This document shows, one piece after another, positions 45,586 to 58,273 of a stretch of 64,000 bases of DNA. Made by a program: the position numbers and the translations under genes. This DNA comes from Arcuatula senhousia. Its lineage: Eukaryota > Mollusca > Bivalvia > Mytilida > Mytilidae. Location: positions 36,237,275 through 36,301,274 of the forward strand of contig OZ020308.1 in assembly GCA_963971305.1 (NCBI GenBank). Reading direction: 5' to 3'. The stretch's first letter is position 1. The number at the start of each line of letters is the position of its first letter. The notes under the pieces were generated by a model. The model made no database searches, was not told where the DNA came from, and saw only the letters and a list, made by a program, of their open reading frames with translations.

Positions 45586-47280
45586 GTTTTAATTTTGACT
45601 ATTAAAAATGGAAACTTTTAAAAATTTGCGTGTCAACAATTCAATTAAGCTGGCGATTATGGTCGTTAAATGTAACAAATATCACGGTTAACAAAAAGAT
45701 CGCACTTAAAGGTTGAGAAATTGTAAGTCAGAATTAACGTCAAAATTAGAAGAAACTTTTTACTTTTGTGTTGGTTACAGCTGAAATGACAAAATTCAGG
45801 TGATTAATCATTTAGAAGACTTTAGATCAACTATCCGTAGACCAGAGACTCGTGTCAACTGTACAACAATCGATGAAACCAGAAGTAGCAGAATGCTATT
45901 ACCAACCGAGTTTAGATCAGGCGTTGCCGCTTTATTTTTCTTCGTAATCGCTTTGTTAACGGTGTAAAACATTCACTCAATTTCAATCAAATATCCATAA
46001 ACACATCTATACGCAGTCACGCCAAGCTGACGTCATTGACGTCCTCTGAATTATGTTACTTTCGCGTTATGGCGTAAATGAGTTGTATCTTGACAAAGAT
46101 AAGTTAAACATTTTATCATTTTTTAAATTTTGACCAATTTTACTGAACTACGTTTTTAGAAATATCCAAACCCCACCGGAAAGCGTTGCAAAATACCCCC
46201 ATCCATACATAGTTTTACATGTGGTTAAATATCCCTAAATACTGGATTCAACTTTTAAATTATATTCATGGAAATGCTGTCAGATATTCAAAACGAATGG
46301 TTAGTCATGAACGATAGTGCTTTGCAAACTTGGTTTTCAACAATATCTAGGTAAAACCTTAAAGAGGTGTTGAATTTAATTTAAAATTAGGTATTCCTGG
46401 ATTTTCGTTTCTTCAGTATGGCCAAACTTACCTTTATTCAATGGAAGTTATAACTTTTCGTTTGTTATTGTAATTTTATCAAATAAAATATGAGTGAAAC
46501 GTTTCTTTTTTTTTTGCCTAGTATATTATTGTGGGGCATTTCGGAGGGTACGAAACTACGAAACGATTCTATTTTTTTCCTACAAGAAAAAAAACTTTTA
46601 AAATGCGCCCCCCCCCCTCGAAAAAGGATTTTTCGCAATCACGCAACCATGAAGTTGATTTACAAACTCCTTCGTAGTAGGTACTTATCCTAGTACTTAG
46701 TGTACGGAACGTTAGCGACGGGAACTGGGACTATGAGGAGTTTGGTTGATGTAAGGATATTTATCATATGCTCATATCCTGATATAGGTACATATGTGCA
46801 TAAAGTTTCATTATGATCGGTATTTCTTTCTTCTTTCATGGAAAAATAACTTAAAGCTATAGATAAACATAAGTATTACAGTGACCTATTTTCCTGTGAT
46901 CAATCAATCAATCATTATTGCCCCCTCCCCTGTCTTGCTCAATATCTACATATCAAAAATAACAACCTGGTTCAAGGGGACAAATGCACTGCGTGTGACT
47001 CGCCTTTGGCCTATTAAAGACCTATTATATAGGCACTTTAGCTGTAATGCATATTATGCAAACTATGGAATAAGAATAAAAAGTGTCCAAAATAACAAAA
47101 GTAAGACTTGCCTATACTAAACAAACAGCAATTCTTAAAACAGGTTATTTGGAGTTCATGCAACATGTGTAACACGTGCTTTTGTTTTACGAGCTAGTGA
47201 GTGGTATAACAATTTTGTGAAGGCCTTTTTTGTCTGTGTGAATTTTTACTGACCGTTTTGGCTAACGAAGAATGATATAT
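45586..47280. other. Intergenic between the Mieap-like gene and the acidic array
   Basis: No gene recognised. A C-run lies at 46605-46616, and TGACGTCATTGACGTC (46029-46044) is a CRE-like palindromic pair. Short frames (46490-46693, 46881-47120) lack motifs. Confidence 0.4.
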
Positions 47281-47310
47281 ATATAATCCAAATAAGAAAC
47301 AAATGTATAA

Positions 47311-47316
47311 TTTATT
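47311..47316 (-). terminator. Candidate polyadenylation signal after array unit 1
   Basis: TTTATT reads AATAAA on the minus strand, about 60 bases beyond the last open frame of unit 1. It may be the original 3' end of the acidic-protein gene. Confidence 0.35.
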
Positions 47317-48374
47317 AGGAAGGAAATAAGGAATATACAAAATATTCAAAAAGAATCTTCGACTTCTGCTTCAGCCTCCATATCTTCTAGACGTTTCAAA
47401 ATCCTTGTTTATTCTACCTTGGTACTGACTCTTCTTTACGGGTGTCTCAATCAAAGGTGGAGCATCGTCTATAATCATGCAGAAGGAATGTTCAAAGTCA
47501 GTATCAGGATTCACGGAACACTCATCGGCATTACTTGTACCTTTTGATGCACCACTGTCTTCGCCGCTATCAGTCTCCACATCATTTAGGCGTTTTAAAA
47601 GTCTAGGTATAATTCCATAGGGCGGGTTACAGGGATTAGGATTCTTAACCAAGGGAGGAGCATCCTCTTATATCATTTACTGTTCGGGATCTTCCTTTGA
47701 TACTGGACTTTTATTTTCTGACCGCCTAGGTACTTGTTTAGTTGTTTCAGAATGTAATTCTTCGCTTGAGGAAGTGTTATAATCAGAAATGGATGTGTGG
47801 ATGGAGCTTAAATTACCAAAGTAGTTTGACAAGGAGTCTGGATCAACCGGTTTGGAATCATCCTGTGAGTAGTCGTTCATAAACCTTGGCACCGGTGTAC
47901 TAGTTCTTGGATTTTTGACGTAGTCAGATGAAATCTAACCATCGGATAAATCCAAGCTAATGGAACTTTTGTCCCCTAAAAATTCCGATAGGGATTCTGT
48001 AAAATCGTCTGACTCACTCATATCTGAGTAACTTACATAGGGAAGCGGGGTGCTAGTTCTTGGATATTTTGTATTTTCATTGCATATAGATAAATGGTGT
48101 ATTGTGAACTGGATAAACCAATAAAACTTATGTTATCGAAATAGTTTGAAATGTATACCGAGTCGACTTCACCGATATCGGAGTCAGAAGAATAAGACGA
48201 CGACTCGTCAAAACTTTCACTTTTAAAGTATACTTGGAAGTAACGGTTATCCAAATATCTCCTCACTCTAGATCTGTTTACGGAGATGGAATCTTCACAG
48301 ATGACTTCCTGATGACCATTGTCTTCTATCACTTAGATTTGATCTAGCAGAATATCAAAGCTCGTGTTTGTATT
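47317..48374 (-). pseudogene. Acidic Ser/Asp-rich array, unit 1 (most complete, no SINE)
   Basis: The unit begins with a splice acceptor (TTTTTTTCAG before AATACAAACACGAGC). It then reads in broken frames: an N-terminal block (48033-48332) with SRVRRYLDNRYFQVYFKSES, FDESSSYSSDSDIGEVDSVY and ISNYFDNISF; a middle block (47677-47892) with DSLSNYFGNLSSIHTSISDY and RRSENKSPVSKEDPEQ; and a C-terminal block (47371-47652) with DSGEDSGASKGTSNADECSV. A stop (CAA-ATC-TAA) lies 14 codons after the acceptor and frameshifts separate the blocks. I recognise no known domain. The protein would be acidic and Ser-rich with repeated NYF motifs. Confidence 0.65.
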
Positions 48375-50127
48375 CTGAAAAAAAGTCTTTCGGAATTTTA
48401 ATTGATTTTTTGGCTAACGAAGACTGATAAACTGAATAAGAAATCAAAAACAATTTAATATGCATGAAAAAAAGGTATAAAACAGTGGTAAAAAGCACCA
48501 AATCCTCATCTTCTTCAGCCTCCATGTCTTCTAAACCTCTCAAAATCCTTGTTAATCTAGTCCCGTGCGGGGCCCGGGAGGCGAATAGGCCCGCAGCAGC
48601 GCTAAGCTTGTCGGTAAAAGTCCACTAAAGAGCGCTCAGAAAACTGACATCGGGGTCAGGCCGCTTTGCCCACAAAGCGACTGGGATGTGTGCCCCAGGT
48701 GGTTGAATGGGGCAGCCCTGACATCGAGAGATGCGGGGTCGTCAGGCGATAATGCGGAAAACCTGACCGCAAACCATCGTGGTGCACGGTGTTGGGAAAA
48801 ATGTCACGTTCCTTGCACGTTAAAGAACCCTGCTGCAGGTCTCGGTAAGAGTAGGACCCGCAGGATCCCCATGCAGGAGGCAAAATTTCCCGTCCCTACC
48901 CATCACTCCTTTTTCCAGCGGCAGTCAAAACTCTCCTACCCGATTGGCCTTGTGTCCCCATTTGCTCCACTTCATCATCATTTCATGTTCATTGTATCAC
49001 CACTTTCATGTTCATCTCCCGGATATAGCCGAAATCGCGCTGCTTGGGAGTAAAGCAATAACTAACTAACAAACTAAGTAACCTTGTTATTCTACTTTGG
49101 TACGGACATTTATATACAGATTCCTCAACCAAAGGTGAAGCATCTTCTAGTATCATGCAGAGGAAATTGTCAGAGTCCGTATCAGGATTCACAGAACCCT
49201 CATCGGCATTACTCGTACCTTTTGATGCACCACTGTCTTCGCCGCTATCAGCCCCCAAATCATCTAGGCGTTTCAAAGTCTAGGTATAATTCCATAGGGC
49301 GGGTTACAGGGTTTAAGATTCTTAACCAAGGGAGGAGCATCCTCTTATATTATTTACTGTTCGGGATCTTCCTTTGATACTGGACTTTTATTTTCTGACC
49401 GCCTAGGAACTTGATTCATTGTTACCGAATCTCTTTGTTTGCTTGAGGAAGTGTTATATGGACTTTTATTTTCTGACCGACTAGGTACTTGTTTAGTTGT
49501 TTCCGAATGTAATTCTTCGCTTGAGGAAGTGTTATAATCAGAAATGGATGTGTGGATGGAGCTCAAATTACCAAAGTAGTTTGACAAGGAGTCTGGATCA
49601 ACCGGTTTGGAATCATCCTGTGAGTAGTCGTTCATAAACCTTGGCACCGGTGTACTAGTTCTTGGATTTTTGACGTAGTCAGATGAAATCCAACCATCGG
49701 ATAAATCCAAGCTAATGGAACTTTCGTCCCCTAAAAAGTCCGATAGGGACTCTGTGGAATCGTCTGACTCACTCATATCTGAGTAACTTACATAGGGAAG
49801 CGGGGTGCTAGTTCTTGGATATTTTGTATTTTCATTGCATATAGATAAATGGTGTATTGTGATCCGGATAAATCAATAAAACATGTTTTCGAAATAGTTT
49901 GCGAGGTACACCGAGTCGACTTCACCGATATCGGAGTCAGATGAATAAGACGACGACTCGCCAAAACTTTCACTTTTAGAGTATACTTGGAAGTAACGGT
50001 TATCCAAATATCTCCTCACTATAGATCTGTTTACGGAGATGGAATCTTCACAGATGACTTCCTAATGACCATTGTCTTCTATCACTTAGATTTGATCTAG
50101 CAGAACACCAAAGCTCGTGTTTGTATT
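48375..50127 (-). pseudogene. Acidic array, unit 2 (with SINE at 48561-49080)
   Basis: The order is as in unit 1. The longest frame (49354-49776) is 140 codons: SESDDSTESLSDFLGDESSI, NPRTSTPVPRFMNDYSQDD and two tandem (R/S)SENKSP-NTSSS motifs. The C-terminal block is split by a SINE between CCTTGTTAATCTA and CCTTGTTATTCTA. The N-terminal block ends early through a shift after SGSQYTIYLYAMK. The same early TAA follows the acceptor. Confidence 0.65.
48561..49080 (+). mobile_element. CCCGTGCGGG-family SINE, (TAAC)n tail, in unit 2
   Basis: It runs from TCCCGTGCGGGGCCCGGG to AGTAAAGCAATAACTAACTAAC, about 520 bp, and is flanked by a 13-bp duplication of CCTTGTTATTCTA (one mismatch). The microsatellite tail and long target duplication fit LINE-driven retroposition. 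The 121-codon frame inside (48688-49053) recurs in the 51.5-kb copy only because the two descend from one insertion. Confidence 0.8.
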
Positions 50128-51344
50128 CTGAAAAAAGTCTGTCAGAATTTTAATTGACTTTTTGGCTAACGAAGAATGATAAACTGAATAAGAAATAAAA
50201 AACAATTTAATATGCATGAAATAAGGTATAAAACAGTGGTAAAAAGCACCAAATCCTCATCTTTGTCAGGTTCCATGTCTTCTAGACCTTTCAAAATCCT
50301 CGTTATTCTACTTTGGTACGGACATTTTTATACAGATTCCTCAACCAAAGGTGGAGCATCTTCTAGTATCATGCAGAAGGAATTTCAAAGTCAGTATCAG
50401 GATTCACAGAACACCCATCGGCATTACTTGTACCTTTTGATACACCACTGTCTTCGCCGCTATCAGCCTCCAAATCATCTAGGCGTTTTAAAAGTCTAGG
50501 TATAATTAAACAAGTACCTAGTCGGTCAGAAAATAAAAGTCCATATAACACTTCCTCAAGCAAAGAAAGAGATTCGGTAACAACGAATCAAGTTCCTAGG
50601 CGGTCAGAAAATAAAAGTCCAGTATCAAAGGAAGATCCCGAACAGTAAATGATATAAGAGGATGCTCCTCCCTTGGTTAAGAATCCTAACCCCTGTAACC
50701 CGCCCTATGGAGTTGTTTCCGAATGTATTTCTCCGCTTGAGGAAGTGTTATAATCAGAAATGTATGTGTGGATAGAGCTCAAATTACTAAAGTAGTTTGA
50801 CAAGGAGTCTGGATCAACCGGTTTGGAATCATCCTGTGAGTAGTTGTTCATAAACCTTGGCACCGGTGTACTAGTTCTTGGATTTTTGACGTAGTCAGAT
50901 GAAATCCAACCATCGGATAAATCCAAGCTAATGGAACTTTCGTCCCCTAAAAATTCCGATAGGGATTCTGTGAAATCGGCTGACTAACTCATATCTGAGT
51001 AACTTATATACGGAGGCGGGGTGCTAGTTCTTGGATATTTTGTATTTTCATTGCATATAGATAAATGGTGTATTGTGATCCGGATAAATCAATTAAACAT
51101 GTTTTCGAAATAGTTTGCGAGGTACACCGAGTCGACTTCACCGATATCAGAGTCAGATGAATAAGACGACGACTCGTCAAAACTTTCACTTTTAGAGTAT
51201 ACTTGGATTAGTAACGGTTATCCAAATATCTCCTCACTCTAGATATGTTTACGGAGATGGAATCTCACAGATGACTTCCTGATGACCATTGTCTTCTATC
51301 ACTAAGATTTGATCTAGCAGAACATCAAAGCTCGTGTTTGTATT
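50128..51344 (-). pseudogene. Acidic array, unit 3 (internal inversion)
   Basis: The unit lacks a SINE. The part from about 50509 to 50716 is reversed relative to other units, so the RRSENKSP/DPEQ coding stretch lies on the opposite strand. The N-terminal block at 51004-51290 and the middle block at 50705-50926 (DLSDGWISSDYVKNPRTSTP) keep the array pattern. The stop after the acceptor is replaced by CAAATCTTAG, which shifts the frame. Confidence 0.65.
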
Positions 51345-52229
51345 CTGAAAAAAAGTCTGCCAGAATTTTAATTGACTTTTCGGCTAACGAAGAATGATAA
51401 ACTGAATAAGAAACCAAAAACAATTTAATATGCATGAATAAAAGGTATAAAACAGTGTTTAAAAGCACCAAATCCTCATCCATCTTCTTCAGCCTCCATG
51501 TCTTCTACACCTTTCAAAATCCTTGTTATTCTAGTCCCGTGCAAGGCCCGGGAGGCGAATAGGCCCGCAGCAGCGCTAAGCTTGTCGGTAAAAGAGCGCT
51601 CAGAAACCTGACATCGGGGTCAGGCCGCTTTGCCCACAAAGCGACTGGGATGTGTGCCCCAGGTGGTTGAATGGGGCAGCCCTGACATCGAGAGATGCGG
51701 GGTCGTCAGGCGATAATGCGGAAAACCTGACCGCAAACCATAGTGGTGCACGGTGTTGGGAAAAATGTCACGTTCCTCGCACGTTAAAGAACCCTGCTGC
51801 AGGTCTCGGTAAGAGTAGGACCCGTAGGATCCCCATGCAGGAGGCAAAATTTCCTGTCCCTACCCATCACTCCTTTTTCCAGTGGCAGTCAAAACTCTCA
51901 TACCCGATTGGCCTTGTGTCCCCATTTCCTCCACTTCATCATCATTTCATGTTCATTGTATCACCACTTTCATGTTCATCTCCCGGATATAGCCGAAATC
52001 GCGCTGCTTGGGAGTAAAGCAATAACTAACTAACTAACTAACTAACCTTGTTATTCTACTTTGGTACGGACATTTATATACAGATTCCTCAACCAAAGGT
52101 GAAGCATCTTCTAGTATCATGAAGAGGGAATCGTCAGAGTCCGTATCAGAAAATGACTTCCTGATGACCATTGTCTTCTATCACTTAGATTTGATCTAGC
52201 AGAACATCAAAGCTCGTATTAATTGTATT
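51345..52229 (-). pseudogene. Acidic array, unit 4 (large internal deletion, with SINE)
   Basis: Only the start (52150-52229) and the C-terminal part remain. A junction at about 52147-52152 joins GAGTCCGTATCAG directly to AAATGACTTCCTG, so the acidic core is lost. The SINE at 51535-52045 sits at the same site as in unit 2. Confidence 0.65.
51535..52045 (+). mobile_element. CCCGTGCGGG-family SINE in unit 4, same site as in unit 2
   Basis: It is nearly identical to the copy at 48561-49080 and has the same flanks (CCTTGTTATTCTA both sides). It was therefore copied with the unit rather than inserted again. Confidence 0.8.
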
Positions 52230-53398
52230 CTGAAAAAAAGTCTGTCAGAATTTTAATTGACTTTTTGGCTAACGAAGAATGATAAACTGAATAAGAAATC
52301 AAGAAGAATTTAATATGTATGAAATAAGGTATAAAACAGTGGTAAAAAGCACCATATCTTCATCTTCTTCAGCCTCCATGTCTTCTAAACCATTCAAAAT
52401 CCTGGTTATTCTACTGTGGTACGGAAATTTGTATACAGATTCCTCAACCAAAGATGGAGCATCTTCTAGTATCATGCAGAAGGAATTTCAAAGTCAGTAT
52501 CAGGATTCACAGAACACTCATCTGCATTACTTGTACCTTTTGATGCACCACTGTCTTCGCCGCTATCAGCCTCCAAATCATCTAGGCGTTTTAAAAGTCT
52601 AGGTATAATTCCATAGGGCGGTGACAGGGTTTAGGATTCTTAACCAAAGGAGGAGCATCCTCTTATATAATTTACTGTTCGGATTCTTCCTTTGATACTG
52701 GACTTTTATTTTCTGGCCGCCTAGGAACTTGATTCGTTGTTACCGAATCTCTTTCTTTGCTTGAGGAAGTGTTATATGGACTTTAACTTTCTGACCACCA
52801 AGGAGCTTGTTTGGTTGTTCCCGAATGTCTTTCTTCGCTTGAGGAAGTGTTATATGGACTTTTATTTCTGACCACCTAGGAATTATTTGGTTGTTTCCGA
52901 ATGTCTTTCTTTGCATGAGAAAGTGTTATACCGGTATGGACTTTTATTTTCTGACCGACTAGCTACTTGTTTAGTTGTTTCCAAATGTATTTCTCCGCTT
53001 GAGGAAGTGTTATAATCAGAAAAAGGATGTGTGGATGGAGCTCAAATTACTAAAGTAGTTTGACAAGGAGTCTTGATCATCTCCTGAGTAGTCTTTCGTA
53101 AACCTTGGCACCGGTGTACTAGTTCTCGGATTCTTTACGTCATCAGATGGCATCCAACCATCGGATAATTCCAAGCTAATGGAACTTTCGTCCCCTAAAA
53201 AGTCCGATAGGGACTCTGTGGAATCTTCTGATTCACTCATCATATCGGAGTAACTTATATACGGAGGCGGGGTGCTAGTTCTTGGATATTTTGTATTTTA
53301 ATTGCATAGATGAATGGTGTATTGTGATCCGGATAAATCAATTAAACATATGTTTTCGAAATAGTTTGCGAGGTACATCGAATCGACTTCACCGATAT

Positions 53399-56169
53399 TA
53401 GTCTAGTCAATCTAGCTTGAAAAATAGCCTTACCTCAAACTTATTGCAACAAAAGTTTTGTGAGTGGAATCCGTTTCTTTTATGTGACCTGATGAAAATT
53501 TCAAAAATCGATCGGCGGGTTTTCTGTCATTTTGGGGTGAAAAATCAGTATTTTGTCGAAAAATCGCTGAAAACTGGAAATCCGATAAAAATCATTATTC
53601 GGCCCAAACATATAGGGTTTGAAACAAAAAACGATGAGAGTGTGAGGTAAATGATCGTAATATATTGTGTTAATTTTAATTCTTAATTGATGAAGCTTGA
53701 CATTTTGGGTAAAAATGCATTTTTTAAAGAAAAATCGCTAAAATCGAGAAATGCGACATTTGTCATTATCAAAACCAAACTGGTAGATTTTAAAACTATA
53801 ATCATAAGAAGGTCAGGTAAATAAAGGTATTAATTGTTATTCTTTTTTTTGTCTATTTTTGAAGTTAAATTTTGGGGGTAAAAATGCCATATTTAAAAGA
53901 AAAATCGATGAAATCTGGAAATACGTCATAAGACATTTTTCAGACCAAACTTGTATTGAGAAACTATCAGTTTACGCCACCGTTTGCTTCCACTTTGCTG
54001 TAAGCTAGTTACGCCATTGTGTACATGCATATAGTATAAATTTCATTTTTTATTCGTGAAAATAAAACATTTGGGTAAAAATGCTTTTTTTTAAAGAAAA
54101 ATTGCTGAAAACTGGAAAATGTCATCATCGCATTTATGTTCCAAAAACTTTGCATTTTTTTTTTTGTTTCAGAAAACTTTACTTCAGAAAGATAAAGTTT
54201 TGATATTCGTTAAGACATTTAAAATGAAGATAATATTTTTACAATGTTCACGTAGCTATTTCTGGTTACATATTAAATTGTTATTATGTTATCTCCTGTG
54301 GTCAAAATAGTCCAAAGGTGCATTTAATAACATTCAAAGACAAGCGAGTAAAGAATACTTTACTAGAACTAATGATGATTTAATGGTGCATCTGAGTGTG
54401 ACATCCGACTTTTTTGGAAACTCATTAACATGATTAAGCGTCAAACCTTGATCGAACAAAATACTGCCCGAAATCCAAATTCCGTTGCCGAAAGGTTTAC
54501 CAAGTACTTTGAAAACTTATACGCAACCGCTAACGACAAAGTATTTGACGAGAAAACTTTTACTAAAATAGAAGATCATCATACAATTTTGAACAATCAT
54601 TGGATGAACTCTTTGGATGACCAAATTACTATTACAGAAGTGTATCAAATTGCAAAAGCCCTTCATAGGCATAAAGCTAATGGTACCGACAAAGTTCAGA
54701 ACGACCACATTATTCATGGTGGTCCGTAGGTCATATCTATACATGTAATGCTTAAGGTTCATCTTATATTTCGGAAAAAATGAGATATTTTACGTCTTTT
54801 TTCAGTTTATGCGGAGCCTAAACTACACATTCAATTTCTTAATAAGGCATAGGAGCGATTAAATAAATAATCTTTGCATAAACTTTTAGTATTTTGTACG
54901 TTTACACTTGATTCGTTTGCCGGGGTATTTTCTTTGCGTTTTTCAGTTCACCCAAATATAGCCAAATATCAACAACGCCCTGTCATTTGGCCTCCACGTG
55001 CAAGGTAATTTCATTATTGGTGCTATTGAATCTACTCACAATCAGTTTTATGGAAGGTTATTTAGGGGTAATGCTTTATTTTTGGTACAATTTGAAAGGA
55101 AGAAAAATGAATAGAGAAAACAACAATAGTAATTTTGCAAACTGGAAGGAAAAATGATCGGCGATTTTTATATCTAGACGCTGCTACACTTTATTTTATG
55201 TTTCGAGGTGTCGTTTTAGTCGTACATAGACTAGAAAAACAGGTCAAATATCTACCATTTTATTCGAAGTGTAACCATGAACCTTAATAGAACGTTTTAA
55301 TAATTTCATTTTGCATGCAAAGGTTCCAGTCATGTGGAAAAAGGACTGATTGTGCCAATAAATAATGTATATGTTGTTAGTCGAAAAGCTTTCAACACTG
55401 GGTTGCGAAAAGCTCTGATGAACAAACTCTAGAAGCTGAATGTAAAAGGTAAAGGCATGGCGATTAATCAACCTTAAGCTTCATACAAATACTCAAAGCT
55501 CAGTCTATAAATGCGTCATTTGTCATTATCAAAACCAAACTGGTAGATTTAAAAACTCCCTCGTTTTACTCTATCTATGAAGTTCACAATGACAATATCA
55601 AACCAATGACTGTTAATCAGCTGTAAAGATCTGCATTGTTACCACCAGTTTTTTTATGGATGTGAAATATGGCACAACCCCAGAACGAAAGATATCATTC
55701 AGTAGCATAAATTTCAACACCTCGTACAAAATGCACACTATAACAACCAGATCAGACATGTGCGAAAGTATGTTTGGTCTCCTTCTGATTTCGTGCGAAA
55801 GAGAAAAACGGAAAATATGCTTTTTATGCAGACTTTGTAATTTTGACTTGTTTACCAATTTTCTTTTTCCAACTGATTTCATGTATAAGACCGTATAAAC
55901 AACTTTAACAACGGAACCGCATGGATTTATGCCTGACATTATTCAAATTACTCTTAACCTACTTGTTCTGTTATGTTGCCTTAGGACAATTCAATTTACT
56001 GTGAAATTTCAATGGAAAACATTGTTAAATTTGAAATAAATAGGAAACAATATGAACTTTGGCCTCGCGGGGTTACCCATGATACAGACTTTTGACGCTT
56101 TCGTACCATCCATCAACAGATAACAACAGCAGATATCTGAATCTTTCCTTCGCCCTAACCAGAACGGAG
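53399..56169. mobile_element. 2.77-kb insertion carrying an RT fragment and ~180-bp repeats
   Basis: The 16-base TCGACTTCACCG(A/T)TAT lies at both edges (53383-53398 and 56170-56185), so it may be a target duplication or a chance break at a repeated site. Inside are four ~180-bp units (53530-54120) with GGTAAAAATG and AAAGAAAAATCG(C/A)T-AAA blocks, a RT fragment (54430-54729) and a partial repeat at 55505-55555. The element type is unresolved. Confidence 0.5.
54430..54729 (+). pseudogene. LINE ORF2 fragment, region before the RT palm
   Basis: The 99 residues have VAERFTKYFENLYATAND and ITITEVYQIAKALHRHKANG, then TDKVQNDHIIHGG. This is the usual linker and first RT motif (K-x-NKA-G-D) of non-LTR ORF2, with T in place of P/D at the G-x-D position. 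It is truncated on both sides. Confidence 0.7.
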
Positions 56170-56802
56170 TCGACTTCACCGTTATCGGAGTCAGATGAAT
56201 AAGACGAAGACTCGTCAAAACTTTCAATTTTAGAGTATACTTGGAAGTAACGGTTATTCAAATATCTCCTCACTCTAGATCTTCTTACGGAGATGGAATC
56301 TTCACAGATGACTTCCTAATGACCATTGTCTTCTATCACTTAGATTTGATCTAGCAGAACATCAAAGCTCGTGTTTGTATTCTGAAAAAAAGTCTGTCAG
56401 AATTTTAATTGGCCTTTTGTCTAACGAAGAATGATAATCTGAATAAGAAATCAAAAACAATTTAATATGCATGAAATAAGGTATAAAACAGTGGTAAAAA
56501 GCACCATATCCTCATCTTCTTCAGCCTCCATGTCTTCTAAACCTTTCAAAATCCTTGTTATTCTACTTTGGTACGGAAATTTATCTACAGAATCCTCGAC
56601 CAAAGGTGGAACATCTTCTAGTATCATGCAGAAGGAATTTCAAAGTCAGTATCAGGATTCACAGAACACTCATCTGCATTACTTGTACCTTTTGATGCAC
56701 CACTGTCTTCGCCGCTATCAGCCTCCAAATCATCTGGCGTTTTATAAGTCTAGGTATAATTCCATATTACGGGTTAGAGGGTTGAGGATTCTTAACCAAG
56801 GG

Positions 56803-56959
56803 TGAGTGAGTGAGTTAGTGTTTTACGCCCGTGCAACGCTATATAGGTTATTTACAGGCGATGAACATGAAAAGGATGATAAAATGAACATGAAATGATG
56901 ATGATAAATGAAATATGGGGATGGGGTGGGACAAAAAGGACCGGCAATTTTGAAGAACC
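56803..56959 (-). mobile_element. 5'-truncated (TCAC)n-tail SINE with 12-bp duplication
   Basis: CTTAACCAAGGG flanks both sides (56791-56802 and 56960-56971). The inserted 157 bases start TGAGTGAGTGAGTTAGTGTTTTACGCC and match the tail half of the SINE at 62.2-63.2 kb. In the minus orientation it is 5'-truncated, as expected for a retroposed copy. Confidence 0.85.
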
Positions 56960-57049
56960 CTTAACCAAGGGAGGAGGTTCTCTAATGTCATGTACTGTGC
57001 GGGATCTTCCATTGATGCTGGACTTTTATTTTCTAAACGCATGCATAGA

Positions 57050-57567
57050 CCCGTGCGGGTTCCGGGTGGCGAATATGCCCGCAGCAGCGCTAAGCTTGTC
57101 GGTAAAAGTCCACTAAAGAGCGCTCGATACCTGACATCGGGTCAGGGCGCTTTGCCCACAAAGAGACTGGAATGTGTGACCCAGGTGGTTGAATGGGGCA
57201 GCCCTGACATCGAGAGATGTGGGGTCGTCAGGCGATAATGCGGAAAACCTGACCGCAATCCATAGTGGTGCACCGTGTTGGGAAAATGTCACGTTCCTCC
57301 CACGTTAAAGAACCCTAGGCCTGCTGCAGGTCTCGGTAAGAGTAGGACCCTTAAGATCCCCATGCAGGAGCTAAATTTCCCGTCCCTACCCATCACTTCT
57401 TTTTCCAGTGGCAGTCAAATCTCTCCTACCCGATTGGCCTTGTGCCCCCATTTCCTCCACTTCATCATCGTTTCATGTTCATTGTATCACCACTTTCATG
57501 TTCATCTCCCGGATATAGCCGAAATCGTGCTGCTTGGGAGTAAAACAATAACTAACTAACTAACTAA
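57050..57567 (+). mobile_element. CCCGTGCGGG-family SINE in unit 6
   Basis: The head CCCGTGCGGGTTCCGGGTGG and tail AGTAAAACAATAACTAACTAAC are intact. TCTAAACGCATA flanks both sides, a different site from that in units 2 and 4. Confidence 0.8.
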
Positions 57568-58273
57568 TCTAAACGCATAGGAACTTGATTCGTTGTTTCC
57601 GAATCTCTTTCCTCGCTTTAGGAAGTTTTATATGGACTTTAAATTTTCTGACCATCAAAAACTTGTTTGGTTGTCTCTTCACAGCTTAAGGAAGTGTTAT
57701 ATTCAGAAAAAAGTGAGTGGATAAAGCTCACATTACCAAAGTAGCTTGACAAGGAGAATTGATCATCTTCTGAGTAGTCTTTCGTAAACCTTGGCACCAG
57801 TGTACTAGTTCTAGGTTTCTTGACGTCGTCAGATGACCACCAACGATTGGATAAATTGCAGCTAATGGAACTCTGGTTTCCAAAAAATTCCGATAGGGAT
57901 TCTGTGAAATCGTCCGACTCACTCTTATCTGAGTAACTTACATAGGGAAGCGGGGTGCTAGTTCTTGGATATTTTGTATTTTCATTGCATAGATAAATCT
58001 GGTGTATTGTGATCCGGATAAATCAATAAAACTTATGTTATCGAAATAGTTTGAAAGGTACACAGAGTCGACTTCACCGATATCGGGGTCAGATGAATAA
58101 GACGACGACTCGTCAAAACTTTCACTTTTAGAGTATACTTGGAAGTAACGGTTATCCAAATATCTCCTCACTCTATTTACGGAGATGGAATCTTCACAGA
58201 TGACTCCTTGATGACCATTGTCTTCTATCACTTAGATTTGATCTAGAAGAACATCAAAGCTCGTGTTTGTATT

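Larger units (their letters stand above)
52230..56381 (-). pseudogene. Acidic array, unit 5 (2.77-kb insertion near its start)
   Basis: The C-terminal block (52315-52602) and middle block (52670-53243) are present. The middle has extra tandem copies of the SEERHSE-type motif, each starting CTTGAGGAAGTGTTATA on the plus strand. The N-terminal block is split by foreign sequence at 53399-56169 and completed at 56170-56381. The frame is broken at many points. Confidence 0.65.
56382..58273 (-). pseudogene. Acidic array, unit 6 (two SINE insertions)
   Basis: The N-terminal block (57938-58231) reads NRVRRYLDNRYFQVYSKSES and continues into VYLSNYFDNISFIDLSGSQY. The middle (57575-57930) and C-terminal (56467-56790) blocks follow. 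It carries a full SINE at 57050-57567 and a truncated one at 56803-56959. The TAA after the acceptor is retained. Confidence 0.65.

Noticed and set aside
46029..46044. CRE-like pair TGACGTCATTGACGTC as a promoter
   Set aside because: No gene start is visible nearby and a single motif is weak evidence.
48688..49053. 121-codon plus-strand frame also present at 51652-52017
   Set aside because: The frame lies entirely inside a SINE. Its conservation is explained by duplication of the unit that carries the SINE.
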